From Rhodospirillales bacterium (GTDB lineage: Bacteria > Pseudomonadota > Alphaproteobacteria > Acetobacterales > Acetobacteraceae), in NCBI GenBank assembly GCA_017304945.1, contig JAFKLG010000094.1:1-45248 (forward strand): DNA of 45,248 nucleotides. The letters are read 5' to 3'. Positions 24,714-32,130 of the stretch are shown here, piece after piece. Made by a program: the position numbers and the translations under genes. Numbering within the stretch: the first letter of the stretch is position 1; each line of letters opens with the position of its first letter. The notes beneath the pieces are model-generated. The model saw nothing but the letters and a program-made list of their open reading frames with translations. It was not told where the DNA came from and searched no databases.

Positions 24714-26804
24714 ATGCCCGATCTCGCCGCCCCCGGCCTCGCCACCCGCCTGGCACTGCTGGGCGGTCGCGCACGCCGCTACACGCCCGGCAGCGACGTG
24801 GGCCTGGCATTGGGCGTGGTCGCGCTGCTCTCGGTGCTGGTCCTGCCGCTGCCGACCTTGCTGCTCGACCTCGGCCTCGCGCTGTCGATCACCGCCTCGG
24901 TTCTGGTGCTGATGGTGGCGCTGTTCCTGCAGCGGCCGCTCGACTTCACCAGCTTCCCGACTCTGCTGCTGCTGACCACGCTGCTGCGCCTTTCGCTCAA
25001 CGTCGCCACCACGCGGCTGATCCTGTCGCACGGCAACGAAGGCCCGCAGGCCGCCGGCCACGTGGTCGCGGCGTTCGGCGGCTTCCTGATGGGCGGCGAC
25101 GTGGTCATCGGGCTGATCCTGTTCTCGATCCTGCTGGTGGTGAACTTCATGGTCATCACCAAGGGCTCCGGCCGCATCGCCGAGGTCGCGGCGCGGTTCA
25201 GCCTGGACGCGATGCCGGGCAAGCAGATGGCGATCGACGCCGACCTCTCGGCCGGACTGATCGACGAGAAACAGGCGCGCCGCCGGCGCAAGGAGCTGGA
25301 GGAGGAGAGCGGGTTCTACGGCGCGATGGACGGCGCGGCGAAGTTCGTGCGCGGCGACGCGATCGCGGCGCTGATCATCACCGGCATCAACATCCTGGGC
25401 GGGCTCGCGATCGGGGTCGTGCGGCACGGGATGCCGTTCGGCGATGCCGCCGCGACCTTCACCACCCTGACGGCGGGCGACGGCCTGGTGTCGCAGATTC
25501 CCGCCCTGCTCGTCTCCACCGCGGCCGGCATCGTGGTGACCAAGGGCGGCATGGAGGGCAGTGCCGACGCCGCGCTGATGCGGCAACTCGGCGGCAATCC
25601 GAAGCCGCTGGCGATGGCGGCCGGCGCCGCGGGCGTGCTGGCGCTGATGCCGGGCCTGCCGACGCTGCCCTTCCTCGCCTTGGCCGGGCTCGCGGGCGGT
25701 GGCGCCTGGCTGCGCCACAAGCATCCGCCGCCGGTCGCCGATATCGAACCGCCGCCACCCGCGCCGGGGGAGCCGCCGATCGCCGATGCGCTGCGCATGG
25801 ACATGCTGCGGGTGGAACTCGGCTATGGGCTGCTCGCGCTGGCCGGCGGCGACACGCCGCGGCTGACCGACCAGATCAAGGGCCTGCGGCGCGCGATCGC
25901 CGCCGACATGGGGTTCGTGCTGCCGCCGGTCCGCATCCAGGACAACATGCAGCTTCCGGCGGATACCTACGTGATCCGCGTCAAGGAGATCGAGGCTGGC
26001 CGGGGTGAGCTTCGCCCCACCATGCTGCTGGCGATGGACCCCAGGGGCGGCATCCCCGCCCTCCCCGGCGAGCCGACCAAGGAGCCCGCCTTCGGCCTTC
26101 CGGCGCTGTGGATCGCGCAGGAGACGCGCGAACAAGCGGTGTTCCTCGGTTGCACCGTGGTAGACCCGCCCAGCGTGCTGACGACGCACCTGACCGAGGT
26201 GGTGCGTGAGAACGTCGCCGAACTCCTCTCCTACGCGGAGACGCAGAAGCTGCTCGACGAGCTGCCGCGCGAGCAGCACAAGCTGGTGGCCGATCTCGTG
26301 CCCGCGCAGATCACCGTGGGCGGGGTGCAGCGCGTGCTGCAGATGCTGCTCGCGGAGCGCGTCTCCATCCGCGACCTCGCGACGATCCTGGAAGGCATCC
26401 AGGAAGCGTGCGGCGCCCCCAATCGCGCCATCCCGGCGATCGTCGCGCATGTGCGCGCGCGCCTCGCGCGGCAGCTCAGCGACTCCCACACCGGCGCCGC
26501 GGGCTACATTCCGCTGGTGACGCTCTCGCCCGAGTGGGAGGCCGCGTTTGCCGAATCTCTCTCCGGCCCGCCGGAGGATCGGCAGCTCGCGATGGCGCCC
26601 AGCAAGCTGCAGGAGTTCATGCAGCGCATGCGCACGGTGTTCGAGGCGGCGACCGCCGGGGGCGAGACGCCGGTGCTGCTGACCTCCGGCACGATCCGCT
26701 TCCATGTGCGTGCGATCGTCGAGCGCATTCGCCCGAACACGCCGGTGCTCGCCCAGGCCGAGATCTTTCCGCGCGCCCGCATCCGCACGGTGGGCACGAT
26801 CTGA
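24714..26804 (+). CDS. flhA: Flagellar export gate protein FlhA
   Basis: A 696-residue inner-membrane export gate of the flagellar type III system. Eight membrane segments occupy about 22-325, with the conserved RPLDFTSFPTLLLLTTLLRLSLNVATTR stretch (split here by position 75-105) and PGKQMAIDADLSAGLID, the FHIPEP-like cytoplasmic loop. The C-terminal half is the nonameric ring that docks substrates, ending in VLAQAEIFPRARIRTVGTI. It starts 6 bases after flbD, so they share a transcript. Its last codons form the first copy of a 17-bp tandem repeat. Confidence 0.96.
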   Translation: MPDLAAPGLATRLALLGGRARRYTPGSDVGLALGVVALLSVLVLPLPTLLLDLGLALSITASVLVLMVALFLQRPLDFTSFPTLLLLTTLLRLSLNVATTRLILSHGNEGPQAAGHVVAAFGGFLMGGDVVIGLILFSILLVVNFMVITKGSGRIAEVAARFSLDAMPGKQMAIDADLSAGLIDEKQARRRRKELEEESGFYGAMDGAAKFVRGDAIAALIITGINILGGLAIGVVRHGMPFGDAAATFTTLTAGDGLVSQIPALLVSTAAGIVVTKGGMEGSADAALMRQLGGNPKPLAMAAGAAGVLALMPGLPTLPFLALAGLAGGGAWLRHKHPPPVADIEPPPPAPGEPPIADALRMDMLRVELGYGLLALAGGDTPRLTDQIKGLRRAIAADMGFVLPPVRIQDNMQLPADTYVIRVKEIEAGRGELRPTMLLAMDPRGGIPALPGEPTKEPAFGLPALWIAQETREQAVFLGCTVVDPPSVLTTHLTEVVRENVAELLSYAETQKLLDELPREQHKLVADLVPAQITVGGVQRVLQMLLAERVSIRDLATILEGIQEACGAPNRAIPAIVAHVRARLARQLSDSHTGAAGYIPLVTLSPEWEAAFAESLSGPPEDRQLAMAPSKLQEFMQRMRTVFEAATAGGETPVLLTSGTIRFHVRAIVERIRPNTPVLAQAEIFPRARIRTVGTI

Positions 26805-26866
26805 CGGCGGGCACGATCTAAGGGCGGGCACGATCTGAGGGCGGTCACGATCTGAGGGTGGGCGCG
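26789..26866 (+). repeat. 17-bp tandem repeat over the flhA stop, 4.6 copies
   Basis: Units GGTGGGCACGATCTGAC, GGCGGGCACGATCTAAG, GGCGGGCACGATCTGAG and GGCGGTCACGATCTGAG occupy 26789-26856, with a 10-base partial copy to 26866. The first copy encodes the last FlhA residues and its stop. Each copy carries a stop codon, and 17 is not a multiple of 3, so copy-number change alters non-coding sequence, not the protein. The remainder of the gap to 27036 shows no clear promoter. Confidence 0.85.
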
Positions 26867-27036
26867 CCTCTCCTCGGATCGGACTGGCACGGCGGGGGCG
26901 GCGGCGCACGGCACGGCACGGCGGGGCCGGCGCGGGACGCATCGGCGGCCATCAATCTCCTGTTCACCGTTGCGGGTTTACAAGGACAGCCACGGCAATC
27001 GTGGTTCGGCCCGGTGTCACACCCCCCTGATCTCCC

Positions 27037-28206
27037 ATGCGGCTGAGGCTCTTTCGCGCGCCGAACATGGCCGAGGCGATGGCGCGGGTGCGCGCCGAAC
27101 TCGGCGACGATGCGCTGATCCTGGGCACGCGGCCGGTGCAGGAGGGGGTGGAGATCACTGCGGCCCTGGAGTCCGCCGCCTCCGTTGCCCCCGCCGCCAG
27201 GCCGCCCGTCGTGCCGGACCCACGACGCGCCGACCTGCTCGCCTTCCACGCCGTGCCGGAGACGCTGCGACCCGCTCTCGCCGACGGTCCCCTGGACCAG
27301 GCGCTGCGGCGCGCGCTGCCGTTCCACCGCCTGGCGCTGACCGGGGACGCGCGGCCGCTGCTGCTGGTCGGCACGCCCGGCGCCGGCAAGACCCTGACCG
27401 TCGCGCGGCTCGCCACCCGGCTCGTGCTCGCGGGATGCGCGCCCATGGTGATCACCGCCGATGCCAAGCGCGCCGGCGCCACGGAGCAGCTCGCCGCGTT
27501 CACCCGGCTGCTGGGGCTGACGCTCACGGTCGCGAGCCATCCGGTGACGGTCGGCCGCGCGCTCGCGCGTCGTCCGCCCGGTGCCCCGGTGCTGATCGAC
27601 TGTCCCGGCACCGATGCGTTCGACCCGACGCAGATGGAGGAGCTGCGGGCCCTCGCCGCGGCGGCGGACGGCACCGTTGCGCTGGTGCTGCCGGCCGGAC
27701 TGCAGGTGGAGGAGGCCGCCGACCTCGCCCAGGCGCATGCCGCGAACGGGGCGGAGATGCTCGTGGCCACCCGCCTCGACCTCGCACGCCGCTTCGGCGG
27801 GTTGCTGGCCGCGGCCGCCGCAGCCTCCCTCCCGCTGGCGGAAGCGGGGATCGGCCCCGGCGCCGCAGACGGGCTGGTGCCGCTCACGCCGGAGGAGCTC
27901 GCGCGGCGGATGGAGGCGCGGCTGGCGCCCTCGGCCGCCGCCGCCGGAGACGTGGCGGATCGTCTGCCGCGGCCGGCCCCGACCGCTGCGCCCCGCCACC
28001 ATGGCCCGCCGCCCCGGCGCGAGGTCGATACCCATCCCACGGCCGCGCCGACCTCTCACCCCATGCCGCCTCCTGCATCATGGCAGGCGGCTGCCATGCC
28101 CGATCCGCGCGCGCCGCTCCATGCGGGACAAGCCGCGTCGGTCCGGCCACGCCCCACTCCCATGCCCGCTCCCCGCGCTCGTCAGGATGTCCGCCATGCC
28201 GAATAG
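27037..28206 (+). CDS. flhF: FlhF-like SRP-family GTPase
   Basis: A 389-residue signal-recognition-particle-type GTPase that marks the pole where the flagellum is built. The opening MRLRLFRAPNMAEAMARVRAELGDDALIL is the FlhF N-terminus. G1 is GTPGAGKT near residue 110; the ADAKRAGATEQL segment matches the SRP-specific region; G3 is DCPGTD; G4 reads TRLD in place of TKLD; PLTPEEL follows as in the family. After about residue 305 comes an 85-residue Pro/Ala/His-rich tail unlike FlhF, probably disordered, overlapping flhG by 11 bases. The start ATG is at the family-typical place. Confidence 0.88.
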   Translation: MRLRLFRAPNMAEAMARVRAELGDDALILGTRPVQEGVEITAALESAASVAPAARPPVVPDPRRADLLAFHAVPETLRPALADGPLDQALRRALPFHRLALTGDARPLLLVGTPGAGKTLTVARLATRLVLAGCAPMVITADAKRAGATEQLAAFTRLLGLTLTVASHPVTVGRALARRPPGAPVLIDCPGTDAFDPTQMEELRALAAAADGTVALVLPAGLQVEEAADLAQAHAANGAEMLVATRLDLARRFGGLLAAAAAASLPLAEAGIGPGAADGLVPLTPEELARRMEARLAPSAAAAGDVADRLPRPAPTAAPRHHGPPPRREVDTHPTAAPTSHPMPPPASWQAAAMPDPRAPLHAGQAASVRPRPTPMPAPRARQDVRHAE

Positions 28207-28951
28207 ACCGCGCCTGATCGCCATCGCATCCGGCAAGGGCGGCGTGGGCAAGACCTGGTTCGCGATCACGCTCGCACAGGCGCTGGCGGCACGCGGGGGG
28301 CCGGTCCTCCTCTTCGACGGTGATCTCGGCCTCGCCAATGTCGACGTGCAGCTCGGACTGACCCCGCAGCACGAGCTGGGGTCGGTGCTCTCCGGCCGCG
28401 TCAGCCTAGCCCAGGCGGTCCTGCGGCACCCCGAAGGCGGGTTCGACATCCTGCCCGGCAGTTCGGGGTCCGGGACCTTGTCGGGCCTCGACCCGGCCTC
28501 CGTGGAGCAGATCCTCTCGCTGCTGCGCGGCGCCGGCGCCTATGACACCGTGCTGCTCGATCTCGGCGCCGGGCTGGAGCGCGGCGTCCGCCGCATGGCC
28601 GCCGCCGCCGATACCCTGCTGACGATCGCCACCGAGGAACCGACCAGCCTCACCGACGCCTATGCCGTGATGAAGCTGTACGCGAACGATGCCCGGCAGG
28701 GGGACGCCCGCATCCTGGTCAACCAGGCGACGACCCATGCGGCGGGGCTGCGCACCTACGAGACGCTCCGCCGCGCCTGCGTGAGCTTCCTGAGGCTCGA
28801 CCCGCCCCTCGCCGGGATCGTGCGCCGCGACGACCGCGTGCGCGACGCGATCCGCCGGCAGTCCCTGCTGCTCGTGCGCCATCCCACCTGCGCGGCCGCG
28901 GCCGACGTGGAGGCGATCGCCGCCGGCCTGTCGCAGCGCGCCGCCGCCTGA
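28196..28951 (+). CDS. flhG: FlhG/YlxH-like MinD-family ATPase
   Basis: A 251-residue ParA/MinD-type ATPase that limits flagellar number and works with FlhF. The deviant Walker A is SGKGGVGKTWF near residues 11-21, with the signature lysine; LLFDGDLGLANVDVQLGL is the typical FlhG segment after it; DTVLLDLGAGLERGVRRM holds the Walker B aspartate. The C-terminus lacks the clear amphipathic membrane-targeting helix of MinD. The ATG at 28196 follows AGGA with an 8-base spacer and lies inside the flhF tail (11-base overlap). It ends the flagellar block. Confidence 0.9.
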   Translation: MPNRPRLIAIASGKGGVGKTWFAITLAQALAARGGPVLLFDGDLGLANVDVQLGLTPQHELGSVLSGRVSLAQAVLRHPEGGFDILPGSSGSGTLSGLDPASVEQILSLLRGAGAYDTVLLDLGAGLERGVRRMAAAADTLLTIATEEPTSLTDAYAVMKLYANDARQGDARILVNQATTHAAGLRTYETLRRACVSFLRLDPPLAGIVRRDDRVRDAIRRQSLLLVRHPTCAAAADVEAIAAGLSQRAAA

Positions 28952-28975
28952 CGGATCCGCGCGTCGTTCTTCGGT

Positions 28976-29001
28976 CACCCTGCTCGCCAGCCGAGCGGGT
29001 G
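28976..29001 (+). terminator. Hairpin after flhG
   Basis: CACCC (28976-28980) and GCTCG (28982-28986), separated by a bulged T, pair with CGAGC (28992-28996) and GGGTG (28997-29001) around a CCAGC loop. It lies 25 bases after the flhG stop and could mark the end of the flagellar transcript. There is no T-run. The rest of the gap to 29208 holds nothing I can name. Confidence 0.45.
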
Positions 29002-29208
29002 GTTCGGGTGTGGTGAGGCGCGGGAAGCGGGCGGTGTCGGGCCTCGCGGCCGCACGGATGCGCGACCCCCAGGTCGGGCGGGGCATCGGCGCGCGCCGAA
29101 ACTCGTGTCCTCCGACCCGCAGGCGCCCTCTTGCTCCCTCGGCACCCGAAGGCTACCCGAGACTGGCAAAGAAGCGCGCCAGTCGCGGCGCGCGCCGAGG
29201 AAACGTCA

Positions 29209-30444
29209 ATGACCCGCCTGCCCCGGAAAGCCCTGCTCGCCTGCCTCTCCGTCGCCGCGTTCGGCGCCCTCTGCGGCATCACCGCGCGGCCCGCCGCCGC
29301 ACAAGCCTCCAACAACCCGATCCGGCTCGGCATGATCCTCGACATGGGGAGCCTCTATGCCGACGTGACCGGCCCCGGCACGGAGACCGCCGGCCGCATG
29401 GCGATCGAGGATTTCGGCGGCAAGGTGCTGGGCCGCCCGGTCGAGCTGCTCGTCGCCGATCACCAGACCAAGGCGGACGTGGCGGCCGGCATCGCGACCC
29501 GCTGGTTCGACACCGAGAACGTCGTCGCGCTGATGGACGTCGCCGCCTCCTCACCCGCGCTCGCGGTGATGAACGTGGGCAACCTGCGCCATCGCATCGT
29601 GATCCTGAACGGGCCGGGCGCGTCCTCGATCACCAACGAGTCGTGCAACGCCTATACCGTCCACTACACCTACAACACCTATGCCACCTCCCACGCGGTG
29701 ACGAAGGCGGTGATGGATCAGGGCGGCAAGAGTTGGTACTACCTGACTGCCGACTACACGTTCGGCCACCAGCTCGAATCCGACAGCGCGACGGTGGTGA
29801 AGGCGAATGGCGGCACCGTGCTGGGTGACGCGAAGGCGCCCATCAACACGTCCGACTTCTCGTCCTTCCTGTTGCAGGCACAGCAATCGAAGGCGCAGGT
29901 GATCGGGCTGGCCAACGCCGGCGCCGACCTGATCAACTCCGTCAAGCAGGCGGCCGAGTTCGGCATCACCCGCAGCGGCACGAAACTGGCGAGCCTGGGT
30001 GCGAACATCAACGACATCTACGGCATCGGCCTCGATGCGACGCAGGGCATGCTGGTGGGCGATGCGTTCTACTGGGACACCGACGACCAGACACGCGCCT
30101 TCGCCAAGCGCTTCTTCGACAAGATGAAGAAGATGCCGAACATGCTGCAGGCCGGCGCGTATTCCAGTACGATGCACTACCTGCAGGCGGTGCAGGCTGC
30201 CGGCACCACCGATGCCGAGGCGGTGATGGCGAAAATGCGCGAGATGCCGATCCACGACTTCTTCGCGCATGACGGCCACATCCGCGCGGACGGGCTGATG
30301 GTGCACGACATGCACCTCTACCAGGTGAAGACCCCGGCGGAGTCGAAAGGGCCGTGGGACCTGTACAAGCTGGTCGCGACGATCCCGGGTGACCAGGCGT
30401 TCCAGCCCCTGTCGGAGAGCCGCTGCCCGCTGGTGAAGCAGTAG
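29209..30444 (+). CDS. ABC transporter substrate-binding protein (Peripla_BP_6, LivJ-like)
   Basis: A 411-residue periplasmic binding protein of the branched-chain amino acid type. A signal peptide (hydrophobic LLACLSVAAFGALCG, cleavage near AQA) is followed by IRLGMILDMGSLYADVTGPG, the first ligand-lobe strand, and by TKADVAAGIATRWFDTENV and WYYLTADYTFGHQLE, typical of the aromatic-compound or amide-binding subgroup. The ATG at 29209 follows GAGGA with a 7-base spacer. No permease or ATPase genes adjoin it, so it must share a transporter encoded elsewhere. The RraA-like gene starts 85 bases later and may be cotranscribed. The ligand is unknown. Confidence 0.93.
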   Translation: MTRLPRKALLACLSVAAFGALCGITARPAAAQASNNPIRLGMILDMGSLYADVTGPGTETAGRMAIEDFGGKVLGRPVELLVADHQTKADVAAGIATRWFDTENVVALMDVAASSPALAVMNVGNLRHRIVILNGPGASSITNESCNAYTVHYTYNTYATSHAVTKAVMDQGGKSWYYLTADYTFGHQLESDSATVVKANGGTVLGDAKAPINTSDFSSFLLQAQQSKAQVIGLANAGADLINSVKQAAEFGITRSGTKLASLGANINDIYGIGLDATQGMLVGDAFYWDTDDQTRAFAKRFFDKMKKMPNMLQAGAYSSTMHYLQAVQAAGTTDAEAVMAKMREMPIHDFFAHDGHIRADGLMVHDMHLYQVKTPAESKGPWDLYKLVATIPGDQAFQPLSESRCPLVKQ

Positions 30445-30529
30445 TCGACGGCGCCGGTCACGGCCCCCGGTGTGAGGCCGGTGCCGGGACCGGCAATCTG
30501 CCGATCGCGGTTGCGAAAGGATCCGACCC

Positions 30530-31246
30530 ATGCCCCTGAGTGACGAGACCCGCGCGAAGCTCCGCGGCGTCAGCACGGCGACGATCGCGACCGCACTCTA
30601 CAAGCGCGGGCTGCGCAACCAGATGGTGCAGGACGTGCACCCGCTCGCGCCGCCGCGCCACAGCATGGTCGGGGAGGCCTACACGCTGCGCTACATCCCC
30701 GCCCGCGAGGACCTCAACCCGGTCGGCGTGTTCCGCGACCACGGCCACCCGCAGCGCCGCGCGGTGGAGGAATGCCCGCCCGGCATGGTGCTGGTGATGG
30801 ACAGCCGCAAGGACGCCCGCGCCGCCTCGGCCGGCGGCATCCTGGTCACGCGGCTGATGGTGCGCGGCGTCGAGGGGGTGGTGACCGATGGCGGCTTCCG
30901 CGACTCCGCCGACATCGCCGCGCTCGGCTTTCCCGCCTACCATCAGCGCCCGTCGGCGCCGACCAACATCACGCTGCACCAGGCGATCGACCTCAACGTG
31001 CCGATCGCCTGCGGCGACGCGCCCGTCTTCCCGGGTGACGTCGTGGTGGGCGACGCGGATGGCGTGATCATCATCCCCGCCGCGATCGCCGAGGAGATCG
31101 CGGCCGAGACGGTGGAGATGACCGCCTTCGAGGATTTCGTGCAGGAGCGGGTGCGGGCCGGCCAGCAGACGTTCGGCCTCTACCCGCCGACCGATGAGAG
31201 CAACCTCGCCGCGTTCGCGGCCTGGCGGGCGCAGCACGGCCGCTGA
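30530..31246 (+). CDS. RraA-like / HMG aldolase family protein
   Basis: A 238-residue protein of the RraA-like fold. The metal and substrate segment VTDGGFRDSADIAALGFPAY (residues about 119-138) keeps the Arg-Asp pair seen in 4-hydroxy-4-methyl-2-oxoglutarate aldolases, which cleave such acids to pyruvate. The opening STATIATALYKRGLRNQMV and DVVVGDADGVIIIPAAIAEEI also match. RraA proper is about 160 residues and inhibits RNase E; this protein is longer, so an aldolase or decarboxylase role is more likely. The ATG at 30530 follows AAAGGA with an 8-base spacer. It follows a substrate-binding protein gene, suggesting a shared catabolic substrate. Confidence 0.87.
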   Translation: MPLSDETRAKLRGVSTATIATALYKRGLRNQMVQDVHPLAPPRHSMVGEAYTLRYIPAREDLNPVGVFRDHGHPQRRAVEECPPGMVLVMDSRKDARAASAGGILVTRLMVRGVEGVVTDGGFRDSADIAALGFPAYHQRPSAPTNITLHQAIDLNVPIACGDAPVFPGDVVVGDADGVIIIPAAIAEEIAAETVEMTAFEDFVQERVRAGQQTFGLYPPTDESNLAAFAAWRAQHGR

Positions 31247-31251
31247 GTGCG

Positions 31252-31274
31252 GCCGTGCATCACACCCGCACGGC
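31252..31274. terminator. Hairpin between convergent genes
   Basis: GCCGTGC at 31252-31258 pairs with GCACGGC at 31268-31274 around a 9-base loop. It is 6 bases past the RraA-like stop and faces the cysQ-like stop at 31360. There is no T-run on either strand, so termination is inferred from its place. Confidence 0.3.
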
Positions 31275-31359
31275 GCACCGCACCCGCGCGAACCAGCGCC
31301 CCGGCATCGGCGCACCATCCCGCGCATGATGCGCCGTGCGCATCGACGCGGTGGCGCGG

Positions 31360-32130
31360 TCAGTCCGTCTCGCGGCCGGCGCAGACGAAATGCGGGTTCT
31401 CCCACCCTGGCTTGCCGTAGCGCAGCCGCGCGCCCTGCATCGTGCGCACCGACCCGCCCGCCGCCTCCAGCACCACCTGCGGCGCGCAGGTGTCCCACTC
31501 CATGGTCCGGCCGAAGCGGGGGTAGAGATCGGCCAGCCCCTCGGCCAGCCGGCAGAACTTCACGCTGGACCCGTAATTCACCATCCGCGCGACACGCCGG
31601 CCGCCGAGGAACGCCGTGAGCTGGGAGGAGTCGCCATGGTGGCGGCTCGCCAGCACCGTCAAGCCCTCGGGCGGCACCACGCGCGCGTGGACCGGAACCT
31701 CACCGTCCTCGGTCCGCTTCCACGCGCCCTGGCCGATGATCCCGCCGAACAGCTCACCGGCAGCCGGGATGCCGACCACGCCCAGCACCGGTTCGCCATT
31801 GCGCACCAGGCCGATATTCACCGCGAACTCGTCGTTGCCGGCAGCGAACTCGCGCGTGCCGTCGAGCGGGTCCACCAGCCAGAAGACAGGCGCCACGGCG
31901 GTGATCCGTCCGCCCGCGACTTCTTCCTCGGCGATCACCGGAATGTCCGGCTCCGCGGCACGCAGACCGGCGACGATGATCGCCTCCGCCGCGTGGTCGG
32001 CCTCGGTCACCACCGACCGGTCTTCCTTGCGCTGCACGTCGAAGCCGCGGGCGCGAATCCCGAGAATCGCCGCGCCTGCCTGCTGCGCCAGTTCGGCTGC
32101 CAGGGCGAGCAGCTCCTCATCGTCCCTCAT
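31360..32130 (-). CDS. cysQ: 3'(2'),5'-bisphosphate nucleotidase (CysQ-like)
   Basis: A 256-residue enzyme of the inositol monophosphatase family, which in its CysQ form removes the 3' phosphate from PAP made in sulfate metabolism. The metal motif is WLVDPLDGTREF near residue 80, with EEE upstream in PVIAEEEV and EWDTCAPQVVLEAAGG as the second motif; Lys/Arg-Glu-Phe after DGT favours CysQ over inositol phosphatases. The ATG at 32130 overlaps the glycosyltransferase stop by 4 bases, so the two are coupled. That coupling could mean a role in polysaccharide precursor metabolism instead. Confidence 0.85.
   Translation of the reverse strand: MRDDEELLALAAELAQQAGAAILGIRARGFDVQRKEDRSVVTEADHAAEAIIVAGLRAAEPDIPVIAEEEVAGGRITAVAPVFWLVDPLDGTREFAAGNDEFAVNIGLVRNGEPVLGVVGIPAAGELFGGIIGQGAWKRTEDGEVPVHARVVPPEGLTVLASRHHGDSSQLTAFLGGRRVARMVNYGSSVKFCRLAEGLADLYPRFGRTMEWDTCAPQVVLEAAGGSVRTMQGARLRYGKPGWENPHFVCAGRETD

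Noticed and set aside
23271..26942. 1223-codon open frame on the minus strand opposite fliN, flbD and flhA
   Set aside because: It is the antisense shadow of three well-recognised flagellar genes. It is rich in Arg, Gln, His and Gly and shows no domain pattern. Long antisense frames are expected at this GC content.
26858..27046. 62-codon frame between flhA and flhF
   Set aside because: No ribosome site or conserved pattern; it lies over repeats and low-complexity GC sequence.
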